DNA of 64,000 nucleotides from Hybos culiciformis (Eukaryota; Arthropoda; Insecta; Diptera; Hybotidae), in contig OZ023274.1 of assembly GCA_964007475.1 (NCBI GenBank), positions 98,713,322 to 98,777,321 on the forward strand. Direction: 5' to 3'. Below, one piece after another: positions 49,407-60,200 of the stretch. Within the stretch, counting starts at the first letter, position 1, and each line of letters starts with the position of its first letter. The notes below the pieces were generated by a model. That model was not told where the DNA came from. It did not search any database and saw nothing but the letters and a program-made list of their open reading frames with translations. The position numbers and the translations under genes were made by a program.

Positions 49407-52400
49407 ATGTTGAATTCAGAAACTAAAATAAATTATAATTCGATTAATTCAAGGGATGATAGCACGACGACGGGAACAAGAAATCAACATAATAAAAATT
49501 TAAATAATGATCAAATTCAGGAGCACGATGACGAAACTGGAATTATGATGATTCATGTGGTTCCCGAAACTTGTAAGCGGAAATTTTATTCTAAATGTGG
49601 GCAAAAATAAATTCTTTTCAGTTCTAAGTTGCAATTTTTTCCTAAATAGGTACCTACCTACCTACTTCAATCATTAAGTTGAACATGTTTTGGTATTCCA
49701 ATTGTATAAGATTTAGGTATAAATATGGCTATTTGAGACTGGAAAAAATTTACATTTATTAAAATAATATCAATATCTAATAAACTCGTATGTAACAACT
49801 GGCATATAACTAGGTACCTGGACCTAAGCACAACCATCAAATAAATTTCCAGCTTATGTGTACCTACCTATATAGCTTATATGTATCTACCTATATTATG
49901 TTACAAAAAAAAATTTAAGCTGTACCTACCTATCTACCAAAATTTTCTTATGGTAAAATATCTTACGAAAGAAAAAACTCACCTGGCTGGGTACCTACCT
50001 ATCACCTGGGAATCATAAGCTTTAATAATTTTATTATAATATAAAATTATTAAAGCTTATAATGTTATAAATTATAATGTTCAATATAAAGACATGTACC
50101 TAGTCCTACCTACCTACCTATAAGTACCCACATTAAGAAACCCACATAGGTATATTTATTTGATTGCATAACTAGTTCGTCCCATTTTTACATTTTCTAA
50201 TTCTAGTCCCAAACTAAATAAATTTAATAATAGCGGAAGTTCTTGCAATTTTTTTGTTTTGTTTAAAATTTTAATTTTTTTAATTTTGAAAAATTTTAAA
50301 TATGTTTTTTAGCACAATGGAATCACATAGAAGATTTGGATTCCTTTTTCATTCGGATTTACAATTACCATCAAAGTCATGGATTTTATGTGATTGTTTT
50401 AGATGAAGTTTTCCAACTTTTTCAATTTGCTTTTGTTGTGTGGTTGCTTACATTCACAACACATTGTGTAAATTTTCCTGTACTTTTTGGGTGAGAAAAA
50501 AAAAATTTTTATTACTATATGATTTATAAATAATTGAATTTCCAAATTTATTTTGAACCAATGTTTTCGGCATGTTTGTTATTGTTCATCATTATTTATT
50601 GATAAATCGCGCCTTATATTCAATAACCAAATTTGAACGACAACAATTTTTTTTGGACTCTTTCGCTTGACATAAAAGAAAATTAGATTTATTTTTAAAT
50701 TCATGTGTCGTTATTTGATGTTAAATTAAAAGTAAATTTTAAAATATTATATAATAAATACTTAAATTTTTACATTAAATTATTTTTTTTTTTTTTTTTT
50801 AGAGAGGTACCAACAAATTCAACAAAAACTCATATAGGCGATGTATTTTTTCCAGTGGGACAATGTTTGACAAGTTTTAGTGCTATAGTGATAATGTGTT
50901 TAATATTTGCTACAGTTTTGTTTATATTTCGTATGATTAAAGTCATATATCACGTTTCATATTATTGGGATATTAAAAAATTTTATAACACAGAATTGAA
51001 AATTGATGATAATGAATTAGATAATTTCACGTGGCATGAAGTCCAAAAAAAAATTTGTGAAGTTCAACCAAAACAACAAATGTGTATAAATAAAAATCAA
51101 CTAACCGAATTAGATATTTATCACAGAATATTACGTTTCAAAAATTATATGGTAGCATTAATGAATAAAAATCTCTTGCCATGTACATTAAAATTGCCAA
51201 TATTTGGTGAAATGACCGCCTTAAGCCAGTTATTACTTTATAATTTGGAATTAGTATTATTTAAAGGTCCTTGGTCGTTATTTGAAAATAATTGGCAATT
51301 GCGTGTTGATATTGCTGTTCGAAGTAATAGAATAGAATTAGCTCGCAGATTATCAAAACAAATAACTTGGATAGCATTTGTAAATTTTATTCTATCACCA
51401 TTGATATTTTTTTGGCAATTGACGCATATTACTTTTACACATGCAACAATAATACGAAAAGAACCAGGTTCTTTAGGTATTCGGACCTGGTCCAATTATG
51501 GACGCTTGTATTTAAGACATTTTAATGAATTAGATCATGAGCTGGATGCTCGACTCAACCGTGCATATGAGCCTGCCGAAAAATATATGTGTTCATTTTC
51601 GTCGCCATTAGTAGTTGTTATTGCAAAAAATATTCTATTTTTATGTGGGGGACTTTTGGCAGTTATTGTTGGATTAGGGATTTATGAAGAGCACGTTTTT
51701 CAAGTCGAGCTAATACTACCTTTAATTACAGGTAATTATTTTTTTATTTCTGTTTTTCATTAAATACTATTATTTTTTGTTGTCTTTATAGCATTAACGG
51801 TTATTGGAGTTATATTTAGAGTACTAATACCAGACGAAAATTTGATTTGGTGTCCAGAACAGCTTATGACAGCAGTTCTAGCCCAAACGCATTATTTACC
51901 AACATCATGGCGTGGACTAGCCCATACATCAAGCGTACGAAGAGATTTTAATACATTTTTTCAATATAAAGCAGCTTATTTACTCAACGAACTTATTAGT
52001 CCCTTTATAACTCCATTAGTTCTATTTTGTACGTTTCGACCACGTGCATTAGACATTGTAGACTTTTTTAGAAGCTTTACAGTATCTGTTGGTGGGGTAG
52101 GCAATGTGTGCTCATTTGCTCAAATGGATATAAGAAAACATGGAAATCCCACTTGGCAAGTTGCTAGTTTTGTTGCCGCAGCAAATGAATCCATTAAAGA
52201 AGATTTTAAACTGAATAATAATGTTTTCAATCAAGGTGAACACGGTAAAACTGAGCTGTCATTAATTCATTTTACATTAACGAATCCGGATTGGAAAATG
52301 CCATTTGAAGCTAAATATTTCTTAAAAGAAATTAAAGAACATGCTCTGCACGATTTAAAAAATCTAAATTCACCTGAATTGCAGCCTTTAAGGGAAAATA

Positions 52401-53180
52401 ATAATTCTGCAATGGAACAAAGTCTCATGTCATTTGGAAGTATTGGTGATGAATATTCATCAATAGTACGTTCAGTCTTCCAAAATCGTGATGTTTCTGC
52501 TGGTGGATTGTCTGATTCCATAATACATACTAGAAAAACCTTACAAATGCAATCGTTGCAACAGCATCAAGCCGGAAATTCAGGTAAGTTAAAAATAATA
52601 AAAACTATTACATATACATATTTATAAAAATTTTTTTTTAGGCTATGATTTCGATCAAATGTTGCACCAAAATTTAACTGATAATTCCTGTTTCCCACCT
52701 CCACGAACATTACAAGATATCAATGAAGATGAAGAAACTACTACTACTACTACTACCAATAATTTAGGAACATTTAATACCGATAATAAAACTAATTTCA
52801 ATTCAAAGCAATTCAAAAGAAAAGGCTTACGTAAAAGTGAAGGTAGCGTTGAAGGGCCAAAAGATAGCCTTCTTTACAGTTTATACGCTATACACCCACA
52901 AATGATGTCTGTAAATAATATGGACATAACAACAGCTGATATGTGTCTAAGTACATTGTACATGCACGAATTGCATCACAGACAAATGAAAAGGAAAGGA
53001 ATTCAGTTAGCTCAAAGTCAACGAAATATTTGGAATTTATCACATCACCAAGGTGATATTGTTAGCAATACTTCAAATATAGGAATAATTCAACAACTTC
53101 AATCTGAACAAAATTTACCTACGACATCTAGTGATTCGAGGGAATCAAATATAGAAAGTACTCCGTTATTGAAAAAATAA
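49407..53180 (+). CDS. Atg9: Autophagy-related protein 9 (lipid scramblase)
   Basis: Atg9 is the multi-spanning membrane protein of autophagy. It travels in Golgi and endosome-derived vesicles, scrambles lipids and seeds phagophore growth. The protein has 867 residues, the normal size, from exons 49407-49572, 50313-50490, 50803-51731, 51792-52583 and 52642-53180. After an acidic Asn-rich N-terminus comes WNHIEDLDSFFIRIYNYHQ, the conserved core start, then the first membrane segments, FYNTELKI, TWHEVQKKI, NYMVALMNKNLLP, ARRLSKQITWIAFVNFILSP, the SNYGRLYLRHFNELDHELDA block and LIPDENLIWCPEQLM. Then come SSVRRDFNTFFQYKAAYLLNE and the membrane exit. The C-terminal tail is long, Ser/Asn/Thr-rich and unstructured. 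The start is the first in-frame ATG (49407); frame is open further upstream but without ATG. It faces the HemK2 gene tail to tail. Confidence 0.95.
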
Positions 53181-54348
53181 TAATTAAAAAAAATATATAT
53201 ATTTTTTTTTTCATTATTTAATGAAAGTTTTAAATTTACACAATTTTTCTATGTACTAAGTAGTAAATTGGGTTAACTAATTTTTATTATATTTTTGAAA
53301 GAAGAAAGTTATCAGATAGATGTCATCGGTTTTCGAGTTTTTTCTTGATATTTTTAGTTTTTCCCGTGATAAATATTATGTTATTTTCTTTTTTTCGCAA
53401 TTTTACTTTGAACTAAATCTCACGAATTTGTGGAATTTATCATCAAGAGAGACAAGGTAAAGTTAAATGTTTTAGTTTAGTTTTAGCACAAAGAGATTTA
53501 TTGAATTTTATTTTATCATTGACCAAAGTAAGTTTTCTTTTAATGAAATTCAAGACGAGGATGGTTGAATTAATCCTAAATGACGTTTAAAAATGAATAA
53601 TGTACATCATTGAATATACAGTTTTTCTCTAATTAAGAATTTAAATCTAGTCTTAAATTTTTTTGTATACAATTTTTTTTTACATTTAAGATCTTAAAAT
53701 AATATTTTTTTATGGAAAATAAATAGAGGCGCAAGTTTGGTTATAATTTTGCTTTCGAAAATCATAGATCGGTTTAGATACAAGAAACTTAAAATCTAGT
53801 AATGTATTATTTACTTAACTTATTCAACCGTATTGTTTTTGTGAACCTACGAAAACAATCAAACTTGCACCTCTAAATAGTTTCTCTAATAATTTATTAA
53901 ACTTCTGGAACAAAAGTAAATTGCAAAAAAAATTATATTGAAAACACACTCAAATAAAAAAGAAATTAATTAAAAAGCTTGTTTTCGATTTCATCAATAT
54001 AAATATTTCTAAGTATTTTTTGTATGCTAATGATAATAAATTCTATTACCTAATGTAAGTTTTTTTCATTTTAATTATTTTTATGTGTAAAAAAATTGAT
54101 TGCAAAATATGTTTAAAAATAAAAAATTTTAATTTAATAGAAAATTTTACTTTAATTTTATTGATTAACTTGAACGGATCACGTCGACCAAAACTAGTTC
54201 CCTTTATCAGTACCTAAGAAAAATAAACTTGTTTAACTAAAGTGAAAAACAAAAAACTATTATATATATTTTTGTATAAAAAAATAATAAATACTCAAAA
54301 TTATAATAAAGAAACAAATCTTATATAAGTGAATTTATTTTCTTTATT
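53181..54348. other. Convergent 3' ends of Atg9 and HemK2
   Basis: This 1.17-kb AT-rich spacer holds both 3' UTRs. An AATAAA on the plus strand lies near 53718 and could end Atg9. TTTATT at 54334-54339 and 54343-54348 gives minus-strand AATAAA just after the HemK2 stop, so the HemK2 3' UTR may be very short. No exon or repeat was seen. Confidence 0.5.
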
Positions 54349-54990
54349 TCAATTATTTCTTAATATTTTTATTACAAATAAATGTTCTCCAATAATTTTT
54401 CTTTCAATCAATATAAAACTTTTGAATTTTTTTTCTTCTAATTCTTTTATAATAACATTAGGTTTATTTTCTTTCAGCAACAATAAATATGCTGCACCAT
54501 TATTAGATAAAATCATATCCAAATTATTTAAAAATTTATTAATTATAAGACGGCCATTTGAGCCACCAGCCCAACTATAATTTAACGAATCTCCTGTTTT
54601 GTTTAGACACTCTTCATCTGATGTTACCACATAAGGCGGGTTAAAAATAATTAAATCAAATATTTTAATTCTGAATCCATTGGTTAGGTTCATATTTATA
54701 GTGTCTAAAAACTCAACTTGATTACGAATTTTAGTTTTTTTAGTTGCAATGCATGCATAACTATTGATATCAGTTGCTACGCAAAAACAACATTTTAATT
54801 GTTTTGAAATGGCTGTCGATATAATACCACTGCCGGAGCCTATTTCTAAGCAAGTTGTCGGTTTCAGAATTTTTTTCAAATATTTTAAATCAGATTCAAG
54901 AGCATCAAGTAATAGAAATGTATCTTCAGCAGGTTCATACACTTTCTCATAATCTTTTGAATTCAAATGCTCAAAAAATGGTGTTTGCAT
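54349..54990 (-). CDS. HemK2: HemK2 / N6AMT1 glutamine methyltransferase
   Basis: This is a Rossmann-fold S-adenosylmethionine-dependent methyltransferase. Relatives, together with Trmt112, methylate the glutamine of the GGQ motif of translation release factor eRF1. It is an intronless frame of 213 residues, the same length as family members (about 214). The N-terminus YEPAEDTFLLLDAL is diagnostic. The SAM-binding motif CLEIGSGSGIISTA is at about 47-60, VATDIN at about 71-76, and the catalytic NPPY at 117-120. The ATG at 54990 is two bases downstream of the Snapin stop (TAA GG ATG), with A at -3, so it probably lies on the same mRNA. No independent promoter or splice acceptor was recognised in the small gap. 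Confidence 0.95.
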   Translation of the reverse strand: MQTPFFEHLNSKDYEKVYEPAEDTFLLLDALESDLKYLKKILKPTTCLEIGSGSGIISTAISKQLKCCFCVATDINSYACIATKKTKIRNQVEFLDTINMNLTNGFRIKIFDLIIFNPPYVVTSDEECLNKTGDSLNYSWAGGSNGRLIINKFLNNLDMILSNNGAAYLLLLKENKPNVIIKELEEKKFKSFILIERKIIGEHLFVIKILRNN

Positions 54991-54992
54991 CC

Positions 54993-55902
54993 TTATTGCT
55001 GATGACTTGTTGTTGCTTTATCTTCTAAAATGCCTTGATATCTTAATTGCTCCTTATCAATGAGTTGATGCAATTTTTGTAGTCTCTCCTGACTCGTTTG
55101 TAGAACGTTTGTTATAACTGTAATTTTAGTTTTTATTTCAATTAATTTCTTAACTTTCTCACTCAAATCTGGTATTTCTTTTTGACTATTCTCGATTTGA
55201 TTTAATTTTTCAATTAATTGATTAAGTTCTTCGGATAAATCACGCTGGGCAGTCCGGCATGCGGTAACTCTAAAATTAAACAAAAAACAAGAATTTGTTA
55301 ATTAAATAATTTGCTGACTTCCTATCTTTATATCCCTTGTTGGGTGAAATAGTTTACTAGTTGTTCACTGCGACACAAAAGAAATTAAAATAATAAGCAT
55401 GGTTTTTTTGTGGAATTAAAAAAAAATCATGAATTTACCCAACCGAGGTAGGTACCTAAACCTAATAATAAGTTAAAGATAATGGATTTAAAAGCTGGGG
55501 GGTTATTATGAATTACGATCGAATGTGAAAAGCTAACTAAGATCACATTCTCCTTTCCATTCAAATGAAATTAGAAAATGTACATTCATTGAGTTTCATC
55601 AAAATAAAATTCGAGAATAGGATTTTCGTAAGATTTTTACTTTCGATAGTAATTCATAATAATCCCCTGTACAATGTTCAAGAAGAAATGCAAACATTCA
55701 ATACCTAGCTAGATAGATAGATAAGGTAGTTATTCCAATTAAACAATGACATCATTCAATGTAAAAGTACCTACCTTTCGTCTAACTTATCCACAGTCGG
55801 CTTAAATAAGCTAATTATTCCTTCTGCCAAAATATCCCTTGTTGGATTATCACAAAAATTTTCTTCGTTATCAATAGATGTTGCTGTACTATCACTGTCC
55901 AT
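54993..55902 (-). CDS. Snapin: Snapin, BLOC-1/BORC subunit
   Basis: Snapin is a small coiled-coil subunit of the BLOC-1 and BORC complexes, acting in lysosome positioning, endosome maturation and synaptic vesicle priming. The protein has 134 residues (human about 136), from exons 55902-55775 and 55269-54993. Conserved text: TRDILAEGIISLFKPTVDKL, then RVTACRTAQRDLSEELNQLI, then the coiled coil through KKLIEIKTKITVITNVLQ and QERLQKLHQLIDKEQLRYQG. The start ATG has A at -3 and G at +4. It is the upstream cistron of a unit with HemK2. The spliced reading frame contains only one further ATG in any frame (in GCATGCC near 55258, opening a six-codon frame), which is unusual for AT-rich DNA. Confidence 0.93.
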
Positions 55903-55986
55903 ACTCAATTCAAAAGTAAAAACCAATATTTAAAGCTACAGACATGAATGTTATTGAACCGGTAGTTCTGTCCTTTTTCTATTCAA

Positions 55987-56301
55987 TCAAAATAGGTAAT
56001 GTAATTTTCCGAAATCCGAATGACAAAAAGGAAAAAGTAAATTAACTTTAAAGCTGCTAGTCAGTATCAGTTTATTGTAACGAAACGAATGACGATCCAA
56101 AAAGAACAAACAAGAAACAACGAAAACAACACCAAAATAATTCCTTTTACTAATAAACAGCTGTTTGTGGTTTTCTTTCAAATTTGTAAACAAACTAAAG
56201 GCGGTGTTAGGTGGCTCCTCTCGTGGATTAATGTCAGTGGGATTTGCACTAACCATATCTCCAAAATGAAGGCTTTCCCTCAAAAACCGTCTTGGATTTA
56301 A
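55987..56301 (-). CDS. Unrecognised exon-like reading frame
   Basis: An open frame on the minus strand reads LNPRRFLRESLHFGDMVSAN, PTDINPREEPPNTAFSLFTN and LKENHKQLFISK before becoming hydrophobic and less protein-like. The first 50 or so codons have balanced composition unlike the surrounding AT-rich translations. A possible splice donor GTAAAA lies at 56150-56143. The foldback element is inserted exactly at its 5' side; on the far side of the insertion the host sequence reads ATG immediately before the duplicated GTTAAATCC. I do not recognise the protein. It could be a small gene, a 5' exon belonging to the Snapin transcription unit, or a relic. Confidence 0.35.
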   Translation of the reverse strand, partial: LNPRRFLRESLHFGDMVSANPTDINPREEPPNTAFSLFTNLKENHKQLFISKRNYFGVVFVVSCLFFLDRHSFRYNKLILTSSFKVNLLFPFCHSDFGKLHYLF

Positions 56302-56302
56302 C

Positions 56303-56799
56303 GGCGTAAGTGCAGTTTATGTGAACCACTCAGAACCGGCTGAAACTTGGAGGGTGGTAGAAGCGGTTCCCAAACTTCCAAAACTGAAATCAGTTCTTGG
56401 GGCTCGGTCCCCGTTTCGGATATAGGGTCTCCCAAAGTTTTCATGCATTTTTGTATGGGAATTTTTTTTTTTTTGCCCGATTGGCCCTATTTTTGGGAAA
56501 AGGATAAAGGGGGTACCCCAGAACAAGAAGGGGTGGGGGGCAACGGGCGGGCAGCCGCCCGCCGCCCCCCACCCCCCCTCTTGTTTTGGGGCACCCCCTA
56601 CACTCTACAAAAAAATGGTGCAAATCGAGCAAAAAAAAATTTCCCATACAAAATGTATGAAAACTTTGGGGGGCTCTAGCTCCGAAACGGGGCCCGAGGC
56701 CCAAGAACTGGTTTCAGTTTTGGAAGTTTGGGCACCGCCTCTACCCCCCCTCCAAGTTTTAGCCGATTCTGAGTGGTTCACATAAACTGCACTTTAGCC
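56303..56799. mobile_element. GC-rich 497-bp foldback element with 9-bp target duplication
   Basis: The element is flanked by a perfect 9-bp repeat GGATTTAAC (56294-56302 and 56800-56808). Almost its whole length is an inverted repeat: from the ends (AGTGCAGTTTATGTGAACCA against its inverse), through CCAAAACTGAAATCAGTTCT and TTTCATACATTTTG-type segments, to the GC-rich centre CGGGCAGCCGCCCG near 56545. A 9-bp duplication and very long inverted arms fit Mutator-like or other foldback elements; there is no transposase. Its G/C runs contrast strongly with the AT-rich host. The paired frames at 56317-56704 are products of the inverted arms. Confidence 0.85.
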
Positions 56800-56812
56800 G
56801 GATTTAACATCT

Positions 56813-56914
56813 AAGGAACCGCCTATACCCCCTCCTACAAATTTCCTATATAAAATGCACCCTTTCCCAAGTTTCAGCCGATTCTGAGTTGTTCACGTCA
56901 TCTGCAGTGTCGCC
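56813..56914. repeat. Truncated older copy of the foldback family
   Basis: GCCGATTCTGAGTTGTTCAC starts at 56877 and the copy ends at a GCC like the intact copy at 56799. A related half copy lies at about 48130-48204. The left part (CCGCCTATACCCCCTCC) also resembles the intact arm. The family is therefore present at least three times in this window. Confidence 0.6.
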
Positions 56915-57266
56915 AATAATACCTTCGAAATTAAAAATAAATTTTTCGAATAAAAAAATAATTTTCAAAATGAGGCATAAAATATCCCTAGTATAAAAAT
57001 GAACTGACTCTGGCCGGTATACGTCATTTATTTGTTTACTTTTTTTGTTTTGTTTCAAATGACCGTGTCAAAAGTCAAACAGTGAAAATAAATAATATTA
57101 ATAAAAAATAATTATCAATTTTTGTTGCATTTGTGTTGTGACGAGTTAATAATATTTTGTAAAATTTTGTTATAAAATTTTCCTCCCTTAAAAAAACACA
57201 ATTAATAATTTTATCTACATTTTGTTTCCATTTTTTTTCTTCCCTACATTTTTAAATTTAATTTAA

Positions 57267-60200
57267 ATGGTAATAAAAATATAATGAAAAAATAGATTTT
57301 TTTTCGAAATAAATTTTTAATATAATCTTGAATTTTTGTTAGGCATCATCAGCATGGAGCCCCGAAGAAATCAGAAAAAGTGCAAAAAATTTATCATTAG
57401 AAAGCGATTCAAATTTATTGCAATTAATGGAAATAATTTCCAATGTAAGCTTTTATTTATTCTATCCACTTGAAAATATTTGAACAAAGTATTTCCTGTT
57501 TTTCTTCTTTTTTTTAGTATAAATAAAATAGTTTAGTTTCAAATCCTTGAAAATTCCACTTTTGTAAATTTTTAATTTTTAATTCAGTTGTTAAATATAA
57601 ATGTTATTTTAATTATTTTGTTATGTTAAAAAATTCATTTAAAGAAACACTTTTTTGTTTTGTTTTCAGGACCTTGAGAGTCATGCTAAAAATTCTACAA
57701 CAAAACTAAATAAAATTTATGAAAATTTAGAAAGAGCCAGTATTTCATTAGACAACAGTGTTAACAGACTTTCAATATTGTCGCAATCACAATTTGTTGA
57801 AAATCGTGTTTTTGATGACGATGATGAAGTGGCAGCACGAATTAAAAAAAGAAAATTAGAAAGTTCCGTACAACAAAACAACGATAATGTAAGTTTCAAT
57901 TGAAAGTCCTTTGGAATGCAAAATCTTTTGTGCCAGCAAGTCCCAATACTTTATTCAATTTGACAGATAATTGAAAATTTTTTATTTTAGAAAATTAAAA
58001 TTCTTTAACGTGCAATCAGATCATTTTTGTTTTTCCTTTTTCATTATTTATTTTATTTTAATTTTTTTTCAGAAACCATATAACCCTATTGATACAATAA
58101 ATATTATAGTTCAAAATAATATGAAAATGTTAAAAAATTGTTATGAAAAGATTACTATTGATTTAGAGGATTCTGATGATGAGGATGGCAATATACATAG
58201 GTTCAAACATATTTTTGCTTTAATATAACATTCAATAAATAAACTAAATAATTGTTTATTAATTTTAGTATTGTTTATCGCCAAAAAAATCCATATGAAT
58301 CAAATTTGGTACCACATTTGATAGGTTCAAAAGAATGGCAAGAAAAGTGGCATATAGGATTATGTGATTCCGATGAATCGGAACGCAATTCAATTGAAGA
58401 AGATGAAGACAATGTTTCAGACAGCTTGTCACTTCCTAGTAATATTCCAAGGTCAGAATCTGGCAGCTCAGTTTGGAGCTTAACGCGTCAACAACAGCCT
58501 ATAATAAATCAATATCATAATCAACAAAAAATTTTAAATGTTAATAAATTTGGAACACCAATGTCATCAGATGATGGTGAAGAAGTGTCATCACAAACAA
58601 TCGCTTCTAAAACTTCATCATCAGCTGAAGAAAGTCGTTTAAGTAGTAATAATTCGTTACCAATTGGAATTAAAGAAAATCGTTATTATGTTCATAAACC
58701 TAGAAAAAATTTATTTGATAGTGATTCTGAGTTAGAGGATAACCCAAAACCAGCGCCTAGAAGGATTAGTAATAGTAATAATGATGACGATAGTCGACAT
58801 ATTAAAAATCCTCGTACAGTATCAAATATATTTAACGATGAACCACCGGAATTTGTCCCTAAAAATATAACAGCAAATTTTTATAATGAAGACAACAATA
58901 ACAAAGCCCCATCAAAGCTATTTTTTGATAGTGAAGAGGAAGATAACTTATTTAAAAAAAAAGAAGAAAAAATTAATAAGAGTTTAGATTCTGGAATAAA
59001 AAAGAAAGTAGTGAATTTGTTTGATGATGAAGATTTTAACTCATTTATGAATGAGTTGGATAAAAAAACAACAGAAATTTTAATAAATCCAAATGATATC
59101 ACTAGTGAACAAAAAAATATGTACAATGAATCAGTGCAAAGTGAAGCTAATGAAGAAAAAAGTCTAAATACTACACAAGCAACCACGTCAAGGAACGAAA
59201 AAAATGTATCTAAAATTGATCAAAATATAAAATTTGAACAGAAAATAAGTCAATTACCTGTTAATAAAAATGATAAATTAAATCATGAAGTTACTAAGAA
59301 AATTGCTCAAAATGTAAATAATTCCAATGAAGATTTTATGGATCAAAGCAGTGATCTGTTTTCGTCTATAGAAAAACTACCTAGTGTCGCAAACAAATTC
59401 AAAACTAATATTGCTAATTTATTTGATGACGAGCCTCCTGATGATGATTTCGATAGTATTTTTAAACCAAAAGAAGAAATCCAGATAAAAAATAATAGTT
59501 TTGTTTCAAATAGCTTTCTTGAAAAGGAAACAACTACAACTAAGGGACCCAGCGATACAGATATAAAAATTAATTATTCAAAGATTGATTTAACAGACGA
59601 CCCTTTTGAAGAAGAAAACTCCAATGAGAAGATTTTAAAAATTCCAAATTCAATTGAGAAAGTCAATGTAGGTAATTTAAATTATCAAAACAATAAAACA
59701 TCAAATGTGTTTTCGGATGATTCTGAAGACGAAAGTTTAATCAATAAACATTTGTCAACAAATACAATTTCTGCGAATTCAATAAAAGAAAATAAATCAA
59801 ATATTTCGAACTTTTCAATCCGATCTGAACCGGTGAATGTTTTAGCATCTTCATGTGACATTCCATCACTCATAACATCAGATAATGTTGAAAAAGATAA
59901 TTCTGTTATTGATAATGCAGAAAATACGTATTATTCCAGTAATGAGGACGAAAAATTAACATTTGAAAAAATACAGAAAAATAACATTGAACAATTTCCG
60001 GACCATATAAATAATACTGAATCATCAAATATTGCTCAACTCAAGGAAATTATTGATTCAGATGATTCTAACTCCATTGAAAAAAACTTGTCACATGAGA
60101 ATACTCCAGAACACAATCTTATAGGTTATAAAGAAAAGAAATATTCTGAAAATGTAGTGAATCCAAATGTTTTAGAAAAAAGCTTAAATGATGTTTCAGT

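Larger units (their letters stand above)
55903..57266. other. Divergent intergenic region between Snapin and FAM21
   Basis: This head-to-head spacer of about 1.36 kb should hold both promoters. It contains an exon-like minus-strand frame (55987-56301), the 497-bp GC-rich foldback element (56303-56799) and an older fragment of the same foldback family (about 56813-56914). The remaining 350 bases before FAM21 are AT-rich and probably its 5' UTR or promoter. No TATA box could be assigned with confidence. Confidence 0.5.

Noticed and set aside
51238..52521. Antisense frames within Atg9
   Set aside because: Shadow frames opposite well-conserved Atg9 exons.
56317..56704. Overlapping frames of 69-110 codons, Gly/Pro/Arg-rich
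   Set aside because: They are mirror translations of the inverted arms of the foldback element; GC-richness keeps frames open.
58881..59873. Antisense frames within FAM21
   Set aside because: Ser/Phe-rich shadows of the acidic LF-motif tail.
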